DNA from: Scedosporium boydii
Taxonomy: Eukaryota; Ascomycota; Sordariomycetes; Microascales; Microascaceae
Assembly: GCA_002221725.1 (NCBI GenBank)
Contig: NJFT01000155.1
Span: 1-64,000 of the forward strand
Reading direction: 5' to 3'
DNA length: 64,000 nucleotides
Shown here: positions 35,237-47,781 of the stretch, piece by piece
Layout of the letters: every line of letters begins with the position of its first letter
How positions within the stretch are numbered: position 1 is the stretch's first letter
Made by a program: the position numbers and the translations under genes
The notes under the pieces: model-generated
Told to the model about the DNA's origin: nothing
The model's database searches: none
The model's input: the letters and a program-made list of their open reading frames with translations, nothing else

Positions 35237-36143
35237 TCAAAGGTAGCGCTCTAGCTCCCTCTGAGTCCAAGCCCAAAGCTGTTCCTTCAGGGCCGAGTCC
35301 TTGCTGGCCTTTGAGCCTTTGCCAAGTCGGCCGACCGGGTAATAGAACTCGCCACTGACTGCATCTGGGCTCACCGAGGCCCAAAGCTGGTTCAGAACAC
35401 CCGTCTCGACCCGGACCGCGAATAAGAAAATCCACACACGGAGGAATACGAGAAAGAAAATACCAACATCCATGTTGTTGTCCAGGTTTGTGTGGACAGA
35501 CCCAGGATGGATGCTAACAAATTTCACGTCGGGATAGCGATCGGCTGCTGCGGCAGTATAGTGAATCTGAGCCAGCTTGGAGAAGGAGTAACGTGTCTGA
35601 GTACTTCGACCGTTCATTGTGGTTTTGACTTCGTCTAGGGGGTAAGTCTTGCTTCCCAAGAAAGCCTCGGCGCCTGACGAGACGTTGACAACACGCACAT
35701 CGGGGTTCAGTCTGGCTGTTGCTTGGAGAGTTGGGAGTAGAAGCTCGGTAAGGAGAGCGTGTCCCATGTAATTGGTGCCGACCATCCTCGGTGAGGCCAG
35801 ATGGAGTGAACATTATACCGGCGTTGTTGATAAGAAGATCAAGACGAGTGCTGGACCTTTGAAATGATCCTACCGCGGCTTTGATACTTTTAAATGAAGC
35901 CAAATCCATCTGAAGAAATTGTAAGGCTTCAATATCAGTACCGGTTTCTTTCAGGCTGCGGAGAGCTGCGTGGGCCTTTTGGGGTGATCTCCCGGCAATG
36001 TAGATGCGACCAGGATTGTGTTTCGCTAATTGGCGGACCGTTTCTAGGCCCAAGCCAGAGTAGCCGCCAGTGACGAGAATGACTCTGTTGCTCAGGTCGG
36101 GTATACCATCATCAGGGTTCCAGTTGTTGCTTTGGCCGGACAT
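35237..36143 (-). pseudogene. short-chain dehydrogenase/reductase broken by a frameshift
   Basis: The first segment (36143 to about 35784) encodes residues 1-120 with the cofactor motif TGGYSGLG (25-32) and NNAG (106-109), ending at FTPSGLTEDG. The second segment, in another frame (about 35785-35237), resumes at VGTNYMGHALLTELL and carries the catalytic region VVNVSSGAEAF and YSFSKLAQ (Ser and YxxxK), the post-catalytic SIHPGSVHTNL and a hydrophobic stretch near the end. Relatives have about five residues between the two parts, so roughly 14 bp seem to be missing. No intron can repair the frame, because sequence is lost rather than added. It was an NAD(P)-dependent oxidoreductase of the WW-oxidoreductase/retinol-dehydrogenase-like type; now it is a pseudogene or contains an assembly error. 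Confidence 0.8.
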
Positions 36144-39100
36144 GATGCCAAGGTCTCTTTCGATTCCTTCGAGGGCGTGAAGATGATGGTTTGAAGATGA
36201 AGGTGCATCTTAACATCTGGATCATTACTTCTCCTATTCTTATATATATAGATATATATATAGCGTTCTACTGCCGGTGTTGAGAGTGGCGTGGTTATTC
36301 GTCGTAGCCAAGACAACTGGTGGCGCCCTCTGTTAGAATGTGATGATGTAGTAACATTCTTTTCGAGATATTGCCTAGGCGGCGATGATGTGCCCAATAA
36401 TGCTGGTTGGATGATGCAGGCTGCTTACTCCCTTGACTAGATTTACCAGATTTGATTGGTCTGGTCGTTGGCAACGTCGGCGCCATTCAGCGTGTTTGCA
36501 GTGTATTAATGAGAACAAGACCGCCTCCTCCTTCCCCCCATTCCTGATAATTCAAGACCAATCTTCATCATCCCGAGTATCTCTGCGCGCTGGTAGAGTC
36601 CGTATCGCCTGCATCTTGCTAAAGCTTAGAGGCGGTAATCTTGTTGAAAAGTGGCTCGTCCTTCTCAAATTTCCGGACTGTACCATGATTTTGCTTGGAG
36701 TGATGGAGCGGAGGCCAGTAGAAAAGCCGGGCAGCCGGCCGGGGCTGTCAACAGCTGGACGAGGAAGGAGAGCTGATCTACGAAGTAAAAGCAAACTACT
36801 TAAGTACCCTGGGTCCCTATTGGACTGTCCTGTGGAACTGTTCAGGTAAATGAAGGAATTGGAAATTAGGACTGGAAAAGAGGGAATTCTTGACTTTTGG
36901 TAATAATATTAGTATCAAATTCGAATAAACTATTTTCACGGCCTAAAAATGCTGATATTCCAACAAGATCGAGTCGCCTAGCAACAGCTATTGCATCCTA
37001 GCAGGTTCTATGAATACCGCCCCAGGCAATGCCTTTGGTGTGGATTGCCAGATTTCCAGGGTCTTGAAGATGAGTGGTTGGGGGTCAATGACGCGAACCT
37101 CATCAAAGGCCTCAAGTAGACTTGGAATGGCTATTGCTGCCCGCTGAAAATATAGATTGAAAAATTCCATGTGCCTTTTCCACGGACTGCATCATCTCGA
37201 TCAATGGGAAAGTTTGACGGATATGTTGCAGTGTGGCACTCAAAGACGTGCGTCGCCATAGGGCACCCTTCGTTCTCCATATTTGATGCCATCGTTTTCG
37301 GGCGAACAGGGACGGGCCCTTGTCAGGGTCCACCCACCTGGATAGCAATGCAACAGTAATATATTAAGACCAGGGAAATACTGGTAAACTACCACGATAA
37401 AGGGCGGTACCGCTCCGCTTTCCGATCTCCATTCCGATCGCGATAAGCGATTGGTCACATCGGATGGAAGGCGCCAAGATTCGCTCGGGGCCGCCGACTT
37501 TGCGGAGCAAGAAAGAAAACAATGAAAAGAAAAAAAGTCCCGTTTCTCGGCGGGCAGGGTACGACGTCGGAGTTCATCCTCTATCGCGCTATGGATGCTC
37601 ATATGAAAAGGATATTTTGCCCATTGATCAAAATATAGTCTCGTTGGGAGCGAGTTACCGAAGGGGCACCTGCAGTTTTAGGATGTACACGAAGCAGGGT
37701 TCTCGAACTTCGTGTTTTGGGGCTAGCTAGTTTCCTTCGTGCGTTAGTCTTTAGTCGAGAGCCACAGTTTGGCGGGGGGTCAAATTTGCGAAAGGCTTTT
37801 CAAGATCCAACTTGAAAGTCAACATTGAAACTTTGTTTGCCGTGATACTTCGTCCTTGAGTCCATTCTTTCCCATTCCCCACAGGCCAGGGTGCGGTACA
37901 TTCCTGTACTCGTTGGTACCAACATGCCGGTGACGATTTGTGGCCTGGGCAGGCCAGGCTTCTCCACCTGCCGTCAAAGTGCCACCCCGAAGAAATTGAT
38001 AACTGACAACATCCAGACCCAGGCTGCTGGTGGTAACTTGAAATGTCCGATGGCAAAAAATGATGGCGTCTCCTGTGGCGGCGGAGATTATCAGGAAAGC
38101 GAACAAATTCTCCATCTTGAAATTTGACCGAAGGAAATGATGGTGTTTGTCTCAGTTGAGGGCATCCAACTGGTGGTAATGAACTCCTTGTACCGAGGAG
38201 GAGATGTTGGGACTGATACAGTCGTCTCTTTGCTCAACTGCCCAAGCAGAGTAACACCATGCCCCATTGACTGTACCCGGGTTGGTGGGACGTCCGAAGA
38301 GGGGACAGCAACGTGTTGTCGATGTGTGGGCTGGCCTCAGTGTTGTGTGTTTTCCGACCATTCAGGACGTCGGCGGTGGTGGTGGACACACGGATGCTCA
38401 TGCTCGATCTAGTCCTGACTTGGACAATTGCAGGGGGAAGGAACGGGCTAGGCTCGTTTATCTTCGCCCTCCTTGCACTCAGCACGCCACCTGCCTTTTC
38501 GCCATCTGTATGTGATCAAGGTGGCTAATAACGGTTTTCTGATGACCACCCCATCGTCAAGGAGTTCACCATCACTGCCCGCCCGCAGCTTGAGTTATAT
38601 CGAGTTACTTCGTATCTATGACTGCAGCATGGTCGCCAGATAAACTACTTGTAGAAAAGCGTTCACCATCAATGGTCTCAAGGACAGCCTTTGCAGAGTT
38701 TACTGTGACCGACTCCGTCTATAAACTACTTGTTCTTCACGCGGGTCTAAACTTCAGGGTTCCACCTGCCTCGCAGTTGTATATTTCAAATCTCAAGGTG
38801 CATGCTTCCTCAGATAAAGTGTACACTACGAACCGAGTGCCATGAAGTCAGTCAGATCTTACTTCGTACTTGTACAAGGCGGTACACGGAAGTACGGAAG
38901 GCCTCTCCCTTCGTTGAGGGGTCGATTCTCCCTACTACTGGCCCACTATTTCGCGCTAGCACAACGGCTGGGGAGGGCCTTGAATGCACCTTCGTGTCGG
39001 TCCCTGGTCTAAGCTCCGCCTGGACTCGCTCGCCCCTGCCACACGAGGTGACCCATCCGGTCCCGTTAGATGCGATCAATAATTGTGGGTCATCCCACAT

Positions 39101-39778
39101 CATCTGCCTTTGTGCAAGGGAAGGTTTAGCACTGACAACCAGCGAGCGGACTTCCCAATTGGTCAAGGTACTCATGGCTGACCAGTGGCCCCTTTGCACC
39201 TCAGATCGGTACCAGTGTACTTGGGGAAGGTGGAGTTGTATTGTTCAATTAAGGAGCAGGACCCCGACGGCACTGGCAAAATTCCATTTCGGTCTTTAAT
39301 TCACTTGATCTCAGCCTCTCCTCCAGCTAGTCATCCCATCTCCCATTTTTAACAAACCCCCTCCTCTCACCCTCTCCCCCCCAAAGGACGAGTAGAACGC
39401 GACAGATCATGAGGCTTCATTGCAAGTATTGAGTCTTGTCCCCGCTTCTGGCCTTCTATCTTCGATTTTCACGCCCGATGGTTTGAAAAATGAATTGGTC
39501 GCCGCTGCTGCTGGCGAGGGTGGTTCGTTATCCCTCCGATCCCCCCAACCCCCTCTCCGTCTCTCATTCATCTGAGCTGGTCTTTCTCGATACTCGCAAT
39601 CCCATGCGTGCTGCAGACCCTCTCTTCCCGTCCGCTCCATACTTGTATGCGACGCGCTTCATGAAACTATTGCAACGTGCCCTTCGCTTTCCCACTCTTA
39701 GACTACTCAAGGCGGACCTTGGTCTCGCTCAACTTAATGAGATGCCCGCGAGACAGGTGAAACTAACACCTCGCGTAG
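36144..39778. other. 3.6 kb region without a clear gene
   Basis: Contains a TA repeat (36241-36262) and three TACTTCGTA/TACGAAGTA motifs (36779, 38606, 38860). Weak minus-strand open segments at 36988-37348 and 37751-38115 have no recognisable domain and may be decayed genes. The right end holds the promoter, and probably a first exon, of the downstream channel gene. Confidence 0.5.
36241..36262. repeat. TA dinucleotide repeat
   Basis: A TA run interrupted by a single G. It lies about 100 bp upstream of the broken dehydrogenase's ATG and may have supplied its TATA element. Confidence 0.8.
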
Positions 39779-42700
39779 AACCTGAACATCAGCGAGGAGA
39801 ATGATGGCAGAATCGGGTCTGCGCAAGACAACTCCACAAGCACCGGAACGCTGAGCAAAGTCAAACTCGAGCCAACAAATTCAGCCTCTCTCGCCTCCCT
39901 CTTCAGTACACTCATTCCAGTTCTCATCTACGCTGGTGTCTGTGTCCTCATTTTTTGGTGTTTGCGCCACCGCCTCCCTCGTGTTTATTCCCCCCGGACC
40001 ATCCTTACGAGTCTTCTTCCGCAGTATGTAGCCGTGCTCCCCCGTCTTGGTTCCATTTTCAGATCCCGTCTAGAAACCCCATCACCCCCAAGAGGCTGCC
40101 TCCTCTGTGCTCCTCTGTTGCTGACGTGTGCGCGCTCGTACCTCTGCCGTTCTGTTATAGAGAACGTAGTAGCCCTCTCCCAAAAACATGGTTTTCTTGG
40201 GTTAAGCCTTTCTTCCAGATCGAAGACACCATCGTCCTACATCATACTACCCTCGACGCCTATCTATTTTTACGTTATTTGAAGATCCTATCTCTCATCT
40301 GTCTTGTTGGCTGCTTCATAATATGGCCGGTGCTCTTACCCCTCCACGCCCACGGCGGCGGAGACAACACGCAGCTCGACCGTTTGACCATTGGTAACGT
40401 CACTAAGCCTTACATGTATTTTGCTCATGTCATGGTTGCGTGTTGCTTCTTTGGTATGTTGTTTGAGGATATTTGCTGTTCCGTCTGCCTTCTTTCGGCC
40501 TCGATGTGCTCCCGCAGGAGGAACTCTAACCCCGATCCCGCGCTGGACGACGTCTTTGCGTACTAATATCCACTCCAGGCTTCATCATCTTCACGATATA
40601 TCGCGAATGCATTTTCTACATCAATCTGCGCCACGCTTATCTACTATCCCCTTACCAATCAAAACGCCTATCCTCGAGAACCGTCCTATTTCTCTGCGTT
40701 CCCGAGAGATACCTGGACGAAGCCCGATTACGAAAAGTCTTTGGTGATGGCGTAAAGAATGTGTGGATTCCGAGGAATACAGACGACTTTGAGAAGCTTG
40801 TCAAGGAACGAGATCAGACTGCTAGACGTTTGGAAAGGGCCGAGATTCGCCTTATCAAAATGGCAGATGCGCGACGAAGGAAGCAAGCCCAACCTAATAA
40901 CGCAGATAGCCCTGCTCCACCGCCTACGCCACGAACCGCCGAGCCAAGCGCTTCTCATCTCGAGCAAGACGACGTCGAAAAGGCTGTTCCAAGGCTTCCG
41001 GATGTGAACGGATCGGTCGCGGCACAATGGGTCCGGACGCCCGAGAGACCACACCATCGTCCCCTCGCCAACTTCTTCCGTCGAGTTGATACGATCAAGT
41101 GGACCCGCAATCGCCTCAAAGTTCTGACGCCAGCTATCCGAAAGATGAAGCGTGGGCTCCTGGCTGGCGCTGGAAAGCCTCTGCCTGCTGCATTTATTGA
41201 ATTTACGACGCAGGCCGAAGCAGAACGTGCCTACCAAACGCAAACCCACCACAGCCCTATGTACATGTCGCCGCGTTTCATCGGCGTCCGACCGGACGAG
41301 ATTATCTGGAATGTACTCAATATGGGGTGGGCGCAGCGCATTGTTCGCCGCTTCGCCGTCCTTGCTGGCATCACAGCCGCCATTATCTTTTGGTCATTTC
41401 CCGCGGCCTTTGTTGGTGTCATGTCTAACATCACCTTTCTCGCCGAAACCTTTCCTTTCCTTAGCTGGCTTACGAAGCTTCCCGCCGCCATAACGGGAGT
41501 TCTTCAAGGCTTCGCACCAGCTCTTGCACTCTCATTGTTGATGGCCGCAGTGCCATGGATGCTCCGAGGTTCGTCTCGCTCTTCGGCCCTGGAGACGCTC
41601 GTTCTCCTTGTCATCAGAGCATACGCGGGGCGTTCTGTAACTAACGTTTTTATAACTCCTAGGTTGCGCAAGAGTCGCTGGTATTCCGTCTCTGTCCATG
41701 ATTGAACTTTTCGTCCAAAATGCGTACTTCGCATTCCAAGTCGTCCAAGTCTTCCTCGTCACCACCATTACTTCGGCAGCGTCTGGTGCCGTGACCGATA
41801 TTATCAAGGATCCCCTTTCTGTTAAGGACCTCCTTTCGAAAAACCTTCCCAAGTCATCCAACTTTTACATATCCTATATCCTCATGCAGTGTCTTGCCGC
41901 CGGTGCTGGCAGCATGGTTCATGTCATCGAAATCGTGAGGCACCATATAATGTCAAAGCGACTCGACAGCCCACGAATGATGTTCAATGTGTGGCACCGA
42001 GTGAGAAGAATCCATTGGGGCGGGATCTTTCCCGTCTTCACGAACATGGGAGTAATCGGTAAGTATTTCCCAACGTCTCTGCCAACCCCGGTGGTTTGCT
42101 TGACTTCGCGGCGGCGCCATCACACCTCCCGCAGCGTAAGTACTAATCGTCCCCAAAGCCATTAGTTACGCGTGCATCGCGCCATTAGTCCTTGCATTCG
42201 CGACCGTCGGTCTCTACATCATTTATCTCGTGTACCGATACAACCTTCTTTACATTTATAACACGGAGATTGACACACGGGGCTTGGTCTATCCCCGCGC
42301 CTTGTTGCAGCTTCTTGTTGGACTCTACTTGGCAGAAGTATGCATGATAGGCTTATTCGCTCTCCGATCCGCTTTCGCGCCTATGCTTATCATGATAATA
42401 TTCCTCGTATTATCGGTCCTTATTCACCTCTCCATTGACGATGCGATCAGCCCCCTCCTCTATAATCTGCCGCGAACCCTTCCAATAGAGAGTGAGGAGC
42501 TTGCCGGTGGGTGCATGCCCTTCGAAATCGGACAGAATGATGTCATCACTGGCCAACCTCCGGGCCAATCGTCTCCCGCATCGAACTCGACTCTGCGTCC
42601 GCATGATTCATTTGACGTGGTTGAAGATGACGATGGAAAGGAAGACATTGAGGAGAACATCACACCAAGAACTAGGGGCGGGGGCATACAGGTCGAAGGC

Positions 42701-43165
42701 GCGGAAGGATTCATGTCCTCGATTCTCGACAATACGAAAGAAAAGGCCACTAAGCGCCTTCGGACCCATGCCGAAGCTTTGGGTCTTACAAGCGTGCTAG
42801 CATATTTCCAGTACTGGATCAAACCGGACCGGAACATACAGCCGAATTTTGTCCTCCGATGGCTTCACCCCGGAATCTTTGAGGATTTTTCCACCCTCCA
42901 AAAGATGCTTCCGCCCGATATGCCCGATCCCACTGAGTCATACCCCCGGAATTATGCGCACGACGCATACTGGCCTCCCGTCATGACAACCCCATTAGAA
43001 TCTCTCTGGATACCGAGGGATGAAGGCGGCGTGAGTCGGCAGGAAGTCAAGCACAGTGGGGAGGTAATTGAGATCACGGACGAAGGCGCGTGGCTAGACG
43101 AAAATGGGCGTGTGAAGCTGGACTTTGAAAAGGCACCCTACTGGAAGCCTAGAATATTGTACTAA
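39779..43165 (+). CDS. CSC1/OSCA-type calcium-permeable osmosensitive channel (DUF221 family)
   Basis: Supported exons: 39779-40023, 40161-40453, 40579-41568, 41663-42058 and 42159-43165. The N-terminal helix LFSTLIPVLIYAGVCVLIFW and arginine-rich YSPRTILTSLLP are followed by SWVKPFFQIEDT and LDAYLFLRYLKIL. Next come a large cytosolic domain (VFGDGVKNVWIPRN to PLPAAFIEFTTQAEAE) and the pore-side block PRFIGVRPDEIIWNVLNMGW with further helices. The C-terminus is acidic and soluble. Family members gate cations in response to membrane tension or hyperosmolarity. The 5' end is unresolved: the frame enters through an acceptor at 39778 (branch site ACTAAC just upstream), there is no in-frame ATG after it, and the first exon must lie upstream (ATG candidates at 39490 and 39604). 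Confidence 0.85.
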
Positions 43166-43699
43166 ACGACGGTTCGATGGGAATTTTTTTTTCTTGCAAT
43201 TTTTGGGCCAAATTGGTCTTGGTCTTGAGATATATACCACAGGGAAAGATGCGAGGAGTTATCGGGCGTAGTGTAAGCGATGGGCTCTCTTTTGCATAGA
43301 GTCTTAGGCGGCTTCGTGAATTCAACTTTTGTTCTTCTTCTAATTGTGATGAGTGAGATTGATGTGACCTGCTTCATATACTACGAGGTCCTGTATGGGC
43401 AGCGCATGCCTCGGTGTAGAAATCCAAACTTGGTCAACTCAAGGCGTGTGTCGAGTCGTCTGTGATATCTTATCGCTTATCGATAAGAAATCCCACTAGG
43501 CGATAAGAACAAAAAAATGTGGGGAAAAAAAAAAAATTCGCTGGGGAAAAATTGGCAGAATCTTCCCGACCGCCAACCACCCGCTCCCATACTTTCGTGG
43601 CTTCGCAGGCTGTAATTTTCTGCTGAAATAGAAAATCTTTGACTATAATCCCCTTTATTATTCTTTGTCCGTTTGCTTTCCTACATCTCGACTCTGGCC
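43166..43699 (+). other. intergenic region and DBP3 promoter
   Basis: A 534-bp spacer with A-rich runs near 43510-43535 between two genes in the same direction. No coding signal. Confidence 0.6.
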
Positions 43700-45737
43700 A
43701 TGCCTTCGGCGGAAAGCGTTGCGGTGATTACCGCGGAGGAGCCTGTTGTTGAGAAGGCCAAGAAGCAGAAAAAGGACAAGAAGGATAAGAAAGAAAAGAA
43801 GGAGAAGAAGAAGTCCAAGGACAAGGATGTGGAGACTCCGGATATTGCCGATGCCACAAATGGTGAAACCACTGTGAGCGACGGTCCAGAAGCTGAGGAG
43901 AAGAGGAAGAAGAAGGAAAAGAAGGAAAAGAAGGAGAGGAAGAAGGAGAAGAAAGACAAGAAAGAAAAGAAGAAGAAGGCCAAGCAGGTTGAAGACAATA
44001 CACAAAACGGCACCGAGACCGAAGACACCCCGATGGTCGACGCGACAGCTCAAGAGCCCGACAAGAAGAGTTCGAAGAAGAAGCGCAAGCATGACCAAGT
44101 CGCCGAAGATGCCGCCAGCTCGGAGTCCCGACCGAAAAAGTCAAAGAAGGAAGAGAAGGCGCGGAACGGCGTCGAGAGCAACGGTGCCAGCAACGGGCAC
44201 ACCGCTGCCTCGGGCTCGTACACGCAGTCCGCTGCTCTTGACGCGGTTCCTCAGTCCGAGATTGACGACTTCCTCAAGTCTAAATTCGTCGCCATCGCCG
44301 ACCCCACCAGCAAACTCAGCCATCTCCGCCCCATCGTGCAGTTCTCCCACCTCCCTACAACCCGCCTCCTCGAGAAGTCCCCCTTCAAGGCCTTTAGCGC
44401 CCCGACGCCCATCCAAGCTGCTTCCTGGCCTTTCACGCTTTCTCACCGCGACGTCATCGGTGTTGCGGAGACCGGTTCCGGAAAGACCATGGCTTTTGCG
44501 CTACCCTGCGTAGAAGGCTTGCTGAGAGGTCCCAAGAAGCGAGGCGTCAAGGCCGTCGTTGTATCCCCGACCCGCGAACTTGCCATGCAGACCCAGGAAC
44601 AGGTCTCCCAACTGGCAGGTCTCGTCGGCCTCTCCTGCGTGTGTATATACGGCGGTGCCCCCAAACACGAGCAGCGCGCGCTCCTCGGCCGCGGCGCCGA
44701 CATTATCGTCGCTACGCCCGGCCGTCTTAAGGACTTCATGTCCGAGGGCGTCTGCGACCTCAGTAACGTACAGTTCGTCGTCCTGGACGAGGCGGACCGC
44801 ATGCTCGACACCGGGTTCGAGGAGGACATTAAGCAGATTCTCGCGGCGACGCCGCCTCGTGAGAAGAGGCAAACCCTCATGTTCACAGCTACGTGGCCCC
44901 TGTCGGTGCAGGCTCTCGCGGCGTCGATGATGGTCGATCCAGTTAAGATTACGATCAGCAACGGGGCAGACGACCGGGCTGATGGCGAGCTGCAGGCTAA
45001 TAAGCGTATTACCCAGCGCGTTGAGGTTGTGGACCCGCGGGCGAAGGAGGGTCGTCTGCTTCAGATCCTGAGGGAGTATCAGCAGGGTAGCAAACGGAAT
45101 GACCGTATTCTCGTGTTCTGCCTGTACAAGAAAGAGGCAACGAGGGTAGAGGAGACGCTGTCTCGGAAGGGTATCCGCGTCGCTGGTATTCACGGAGACC
45201 TCAAGCAAGAGCAGAGGACTAGGAGTTTAGAAGCGTTCAAGGCGGGAACTACGAGTGTCTTGGTAGCGACGGATGTTGCTGCCAGAGGACTCGACATCCC
45301 GGAGGTGAAGCTCGTTATCAACTTGACGGTAGGTTTACTCATCCTATTCAGATGTGTAACGAATACGCTGCTAACTATTCGTTCGTTTAGTTCCCCCTCA
45401 CGATCGAGGATTACGTCCACAGAATTGGTCGTACGGGCCGTGCTGGAAAGACAGGCGAGGCAATTACCCTGTTTACCCTACATGACAAGTCTCATTCTGG
45501 AGAGTACGTTTTCCCCCAGCTTGACAACTTTATTCATTCATGCGTTTTCTTTATCTGGCCTTTGCTAACTCAGATTCCAGATTGATCAACATTCTCAAGC
45601 AAGCTGGTCAGCCTGTTCCCGAGGATCTCCTCAAGTTCGGCACCACCGTCAAGAAGAAGTTGCATCCCGTATACGGAGCGTTTTACCGCGAGGTAGACAC
45701 GACTAATGTTCCGGCCAAGATTGTCTTTGATGATTAG
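43700..45737 (+). CDS. DBP3: ATP-dependent DEAD-box RNA helicase DBP3
   Basis: Three exons, 43700-45328, 45391-45503 and 45581-45737, giving 632 residues. The first 170 residues are dominated by Lys/Glu repeats ([17 protein letters not shown]), characteristic of nucleolar Dbp3. The helicase core is complete: Q motif [12 protein letters not shown], motif I AETGSGKT, Ia PTRELA, II DEAD, III as TAT rather than SAT within [32 protein letters not shown] and [15 protein letters not shown]. The last lies in exon 2 and fixes the splice frame. The protein acts in processing of the A3 site of pre-rRNA during 60S ribosome assembly. The start is the ATG with MPSAES; the upstream frame has no ATG. Confidence 0.95.
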
Positions 45738-45882
45738 TCGAGAGGCAATTCTTGCACACAAATGTATATAAAAGTAGCTGAGACGGATGGAAAGAAAAAA
45801 AGAATGGGCGGGAAGAAGGTACTATGTTCTATGGGTATTACTTTCTATTATGCTACACTGATATGAAAGAGAATAATGGACA

Positions 45883-47781
45883 TTATGTCGTTTCCGATTT
45901 GGCCGCAGAGGCCGATGTTGCGCCTCGGAGGGAAGAGTAGCATTCTATGAGGAATCCCCTCTCGGCGAATGCCCTACATCAATTTGTCAGTTACATACCG
46001 AGAGGTATAAAGAAGAGAATCGGGAAATGTTGGGTGTGTGAGGTTAGGGATAAACAAAAAAAAAAAGGTTCACAGGGTACATACAATAGAGCTGCTATCG
46101 GGATAGCTGTCGCTCCAATCACAACTAGTGACATGAAAGCACTTCCTCGAACGACATCCTCTGCAAGAAGAAGTCCCCTCCGGACAAGATACGGGGTGAT
46201 CGCGCAGATGCCCACGGTCATTCCGGTAGGGCTCAGGCTAGACAGATCAAACCCGACACCTTTCTCTTGGAAATACCGCCTTACGAAGAAAGCGCACCAC
46301 ACAATTCGACAGACCATATTCGCAGCATTGGCGCAAACCAAACCCACAGGCGGGTCCATGCCAAGGACGCGCAGGGCCGTGAACGCCGAGAGGCCGAAGA
46401 TGACGGAGAATCCGGTCATGTAGGCGCTTTGCGTGTGGACCTGCGCCTCGGTGGCCACGGAGGCAACGAAGGCTTCCGAAACGCCGTTGAGGGCGAGGAG
46501 GGGGATGTAATAGCAGTAGGCGGCCAGGGCAGGGGAGGCGCTGGCGGACCAGGAGCGGCCTGCGACGAGGGATAGGAGGTGGGGAGCGGCTAGAGGGCCG
46601 AGGGTGACGACTACAGTGGAACCGAGGATGTAGAGTTTGAGGAGGCGGTGGAGGTCGCTGCGTGCCTTTTCTACCGCGGACTTAGCTGTCGTGGGCTCCG
46701 TTTGGCAGGACTTGCTTGGCTCTGGGGTTGTGGTCGACGAAGACGTGGATAGAAGACGGCTAAAGTAGGACCTGCTGCTCTCCTCAATAGGTTGGAATAA
46801 TAGTCTGGCTAGCAGACCTCCATAGTTGTTCACAAGGGCATAGATACCCTGAGCATGAGGTGTCGAAAGGATTGAAACCAAGAACGTATCTCCCTGGGTC
46901 AGGAAATGCTTCACGACACTTTGCGCCATCATGCTCGACGCCAGACTTAACGTTGGCTGGTAGAAGTACGAGAAGAGATAACCACCAGCACTACTCTTTG
47001 CAGTCTTCTCGTCTTCGCTCCCGGTCTTCACACCAATCCGTCGCGGGAATAAGGAAAAGTGATCGCGTGAGGCTAAGCCATGCCCAGCCCCGAGGTAGAC
47101 GACTAACAAAGTCGCACCGTAGGCGAGCTGGCCTAGGGCGAATGGGAGAACGCCTAGATCCAGTCCGTTGCGCCTTGCGTATATCGCAGAGCCAAGCGTG
47201 GCACCGCATCGCAGGAATGCGCCGGCGGATTCAGCAAGGGCACGAGTACCGAAACGAAGCCGCACTTGCATCAGCACGAAGCATGGTTCGGACAGAAGTT
47301 CGAGAATAGCGGCGAGAGCGTATAGCCGTAGGGCTTCGTCAAAGCGCTCTTCGCTGCCCTGGCCGGAAGATAGATGCATGAACCAGCCCAGGACAGCAGT
47401 GACCACAGCGCCTAAGACGACGGCTAGGTAGCCCAGGTTCACAACCGCCTGCGCCTGCTCTCCATTCCGGTCTGGCTCGGTAGACTTGGTTTTCTTAACG
47501 CGCTTGCTCTCATCACCACCAACTTCGCCTTGCCTCTCAGACTCCTCATCGTCGGTTGAGATAGGTTGCCTCTGGATAGCCACCCGTAGGCTCTCCCTCG
47601 CAAAGAAGAGAACGGTGAGGTAGTATGCCTCTAGCCGCGCGGAAAGGCCCAGCAGAGGAGCCGTCAGGAAGCGCAGTAGTAATTGGTTGGCGAAGAAGGT
47701 GAGAAGACGCGATGAGACCTGGAGGATGATGAGGAAGGACGCGCCGCGGAGGGCCGAACCGCCCTGCGGCGGATTAGACAT
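45883..47781 (-). CDS. RFT1: RFT1, ER membrane protein required for lipid-linked oligosaccharide transfer
   Basis: Two exons on the minus strand, 47781-46085 and 45973-45883, giving 595 residues. The N-terminus GASFLIILQVSSRLLTFFANQ and the following LGLSARLEAYYLTVLFFARESLR are signatures of Rft1. Later landmarks are QPIEESSRSYFSRLL and NGVSEAFVASVA. It has about a dozen hydrophobic helices. A charged loop (STDDEESERQ to RVKKTK) sits after the second helix. The C-terminus AFAERGFLIECY is created by a 111-bp intron with an A/T homopolymer; without splicing the frame would end in unrelated sequence. It is needed for Man5GlcNAc2-dolichol to reach the ER lumen for N-glycosylation; whether it is itself the flippase is disputed. 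It converges on DBP3 with only 145 bp between stop codons. Confidence 0.93.

Noticed and set aside
36988..37348. Overlapping minus-strand frames that read as partly protein-like
   Set aside because: They need a frameshift to be joined, show no family motif, and cannot be told from chance.
37751..38115. Minus-strand frame beginning MENLFAFLIISAATGDA, resembling a small secreted protein
   Set aside because: The putative signal peptide has no convincing cleavage site, the cysteines fall in a different frame, and no good intron joins them.
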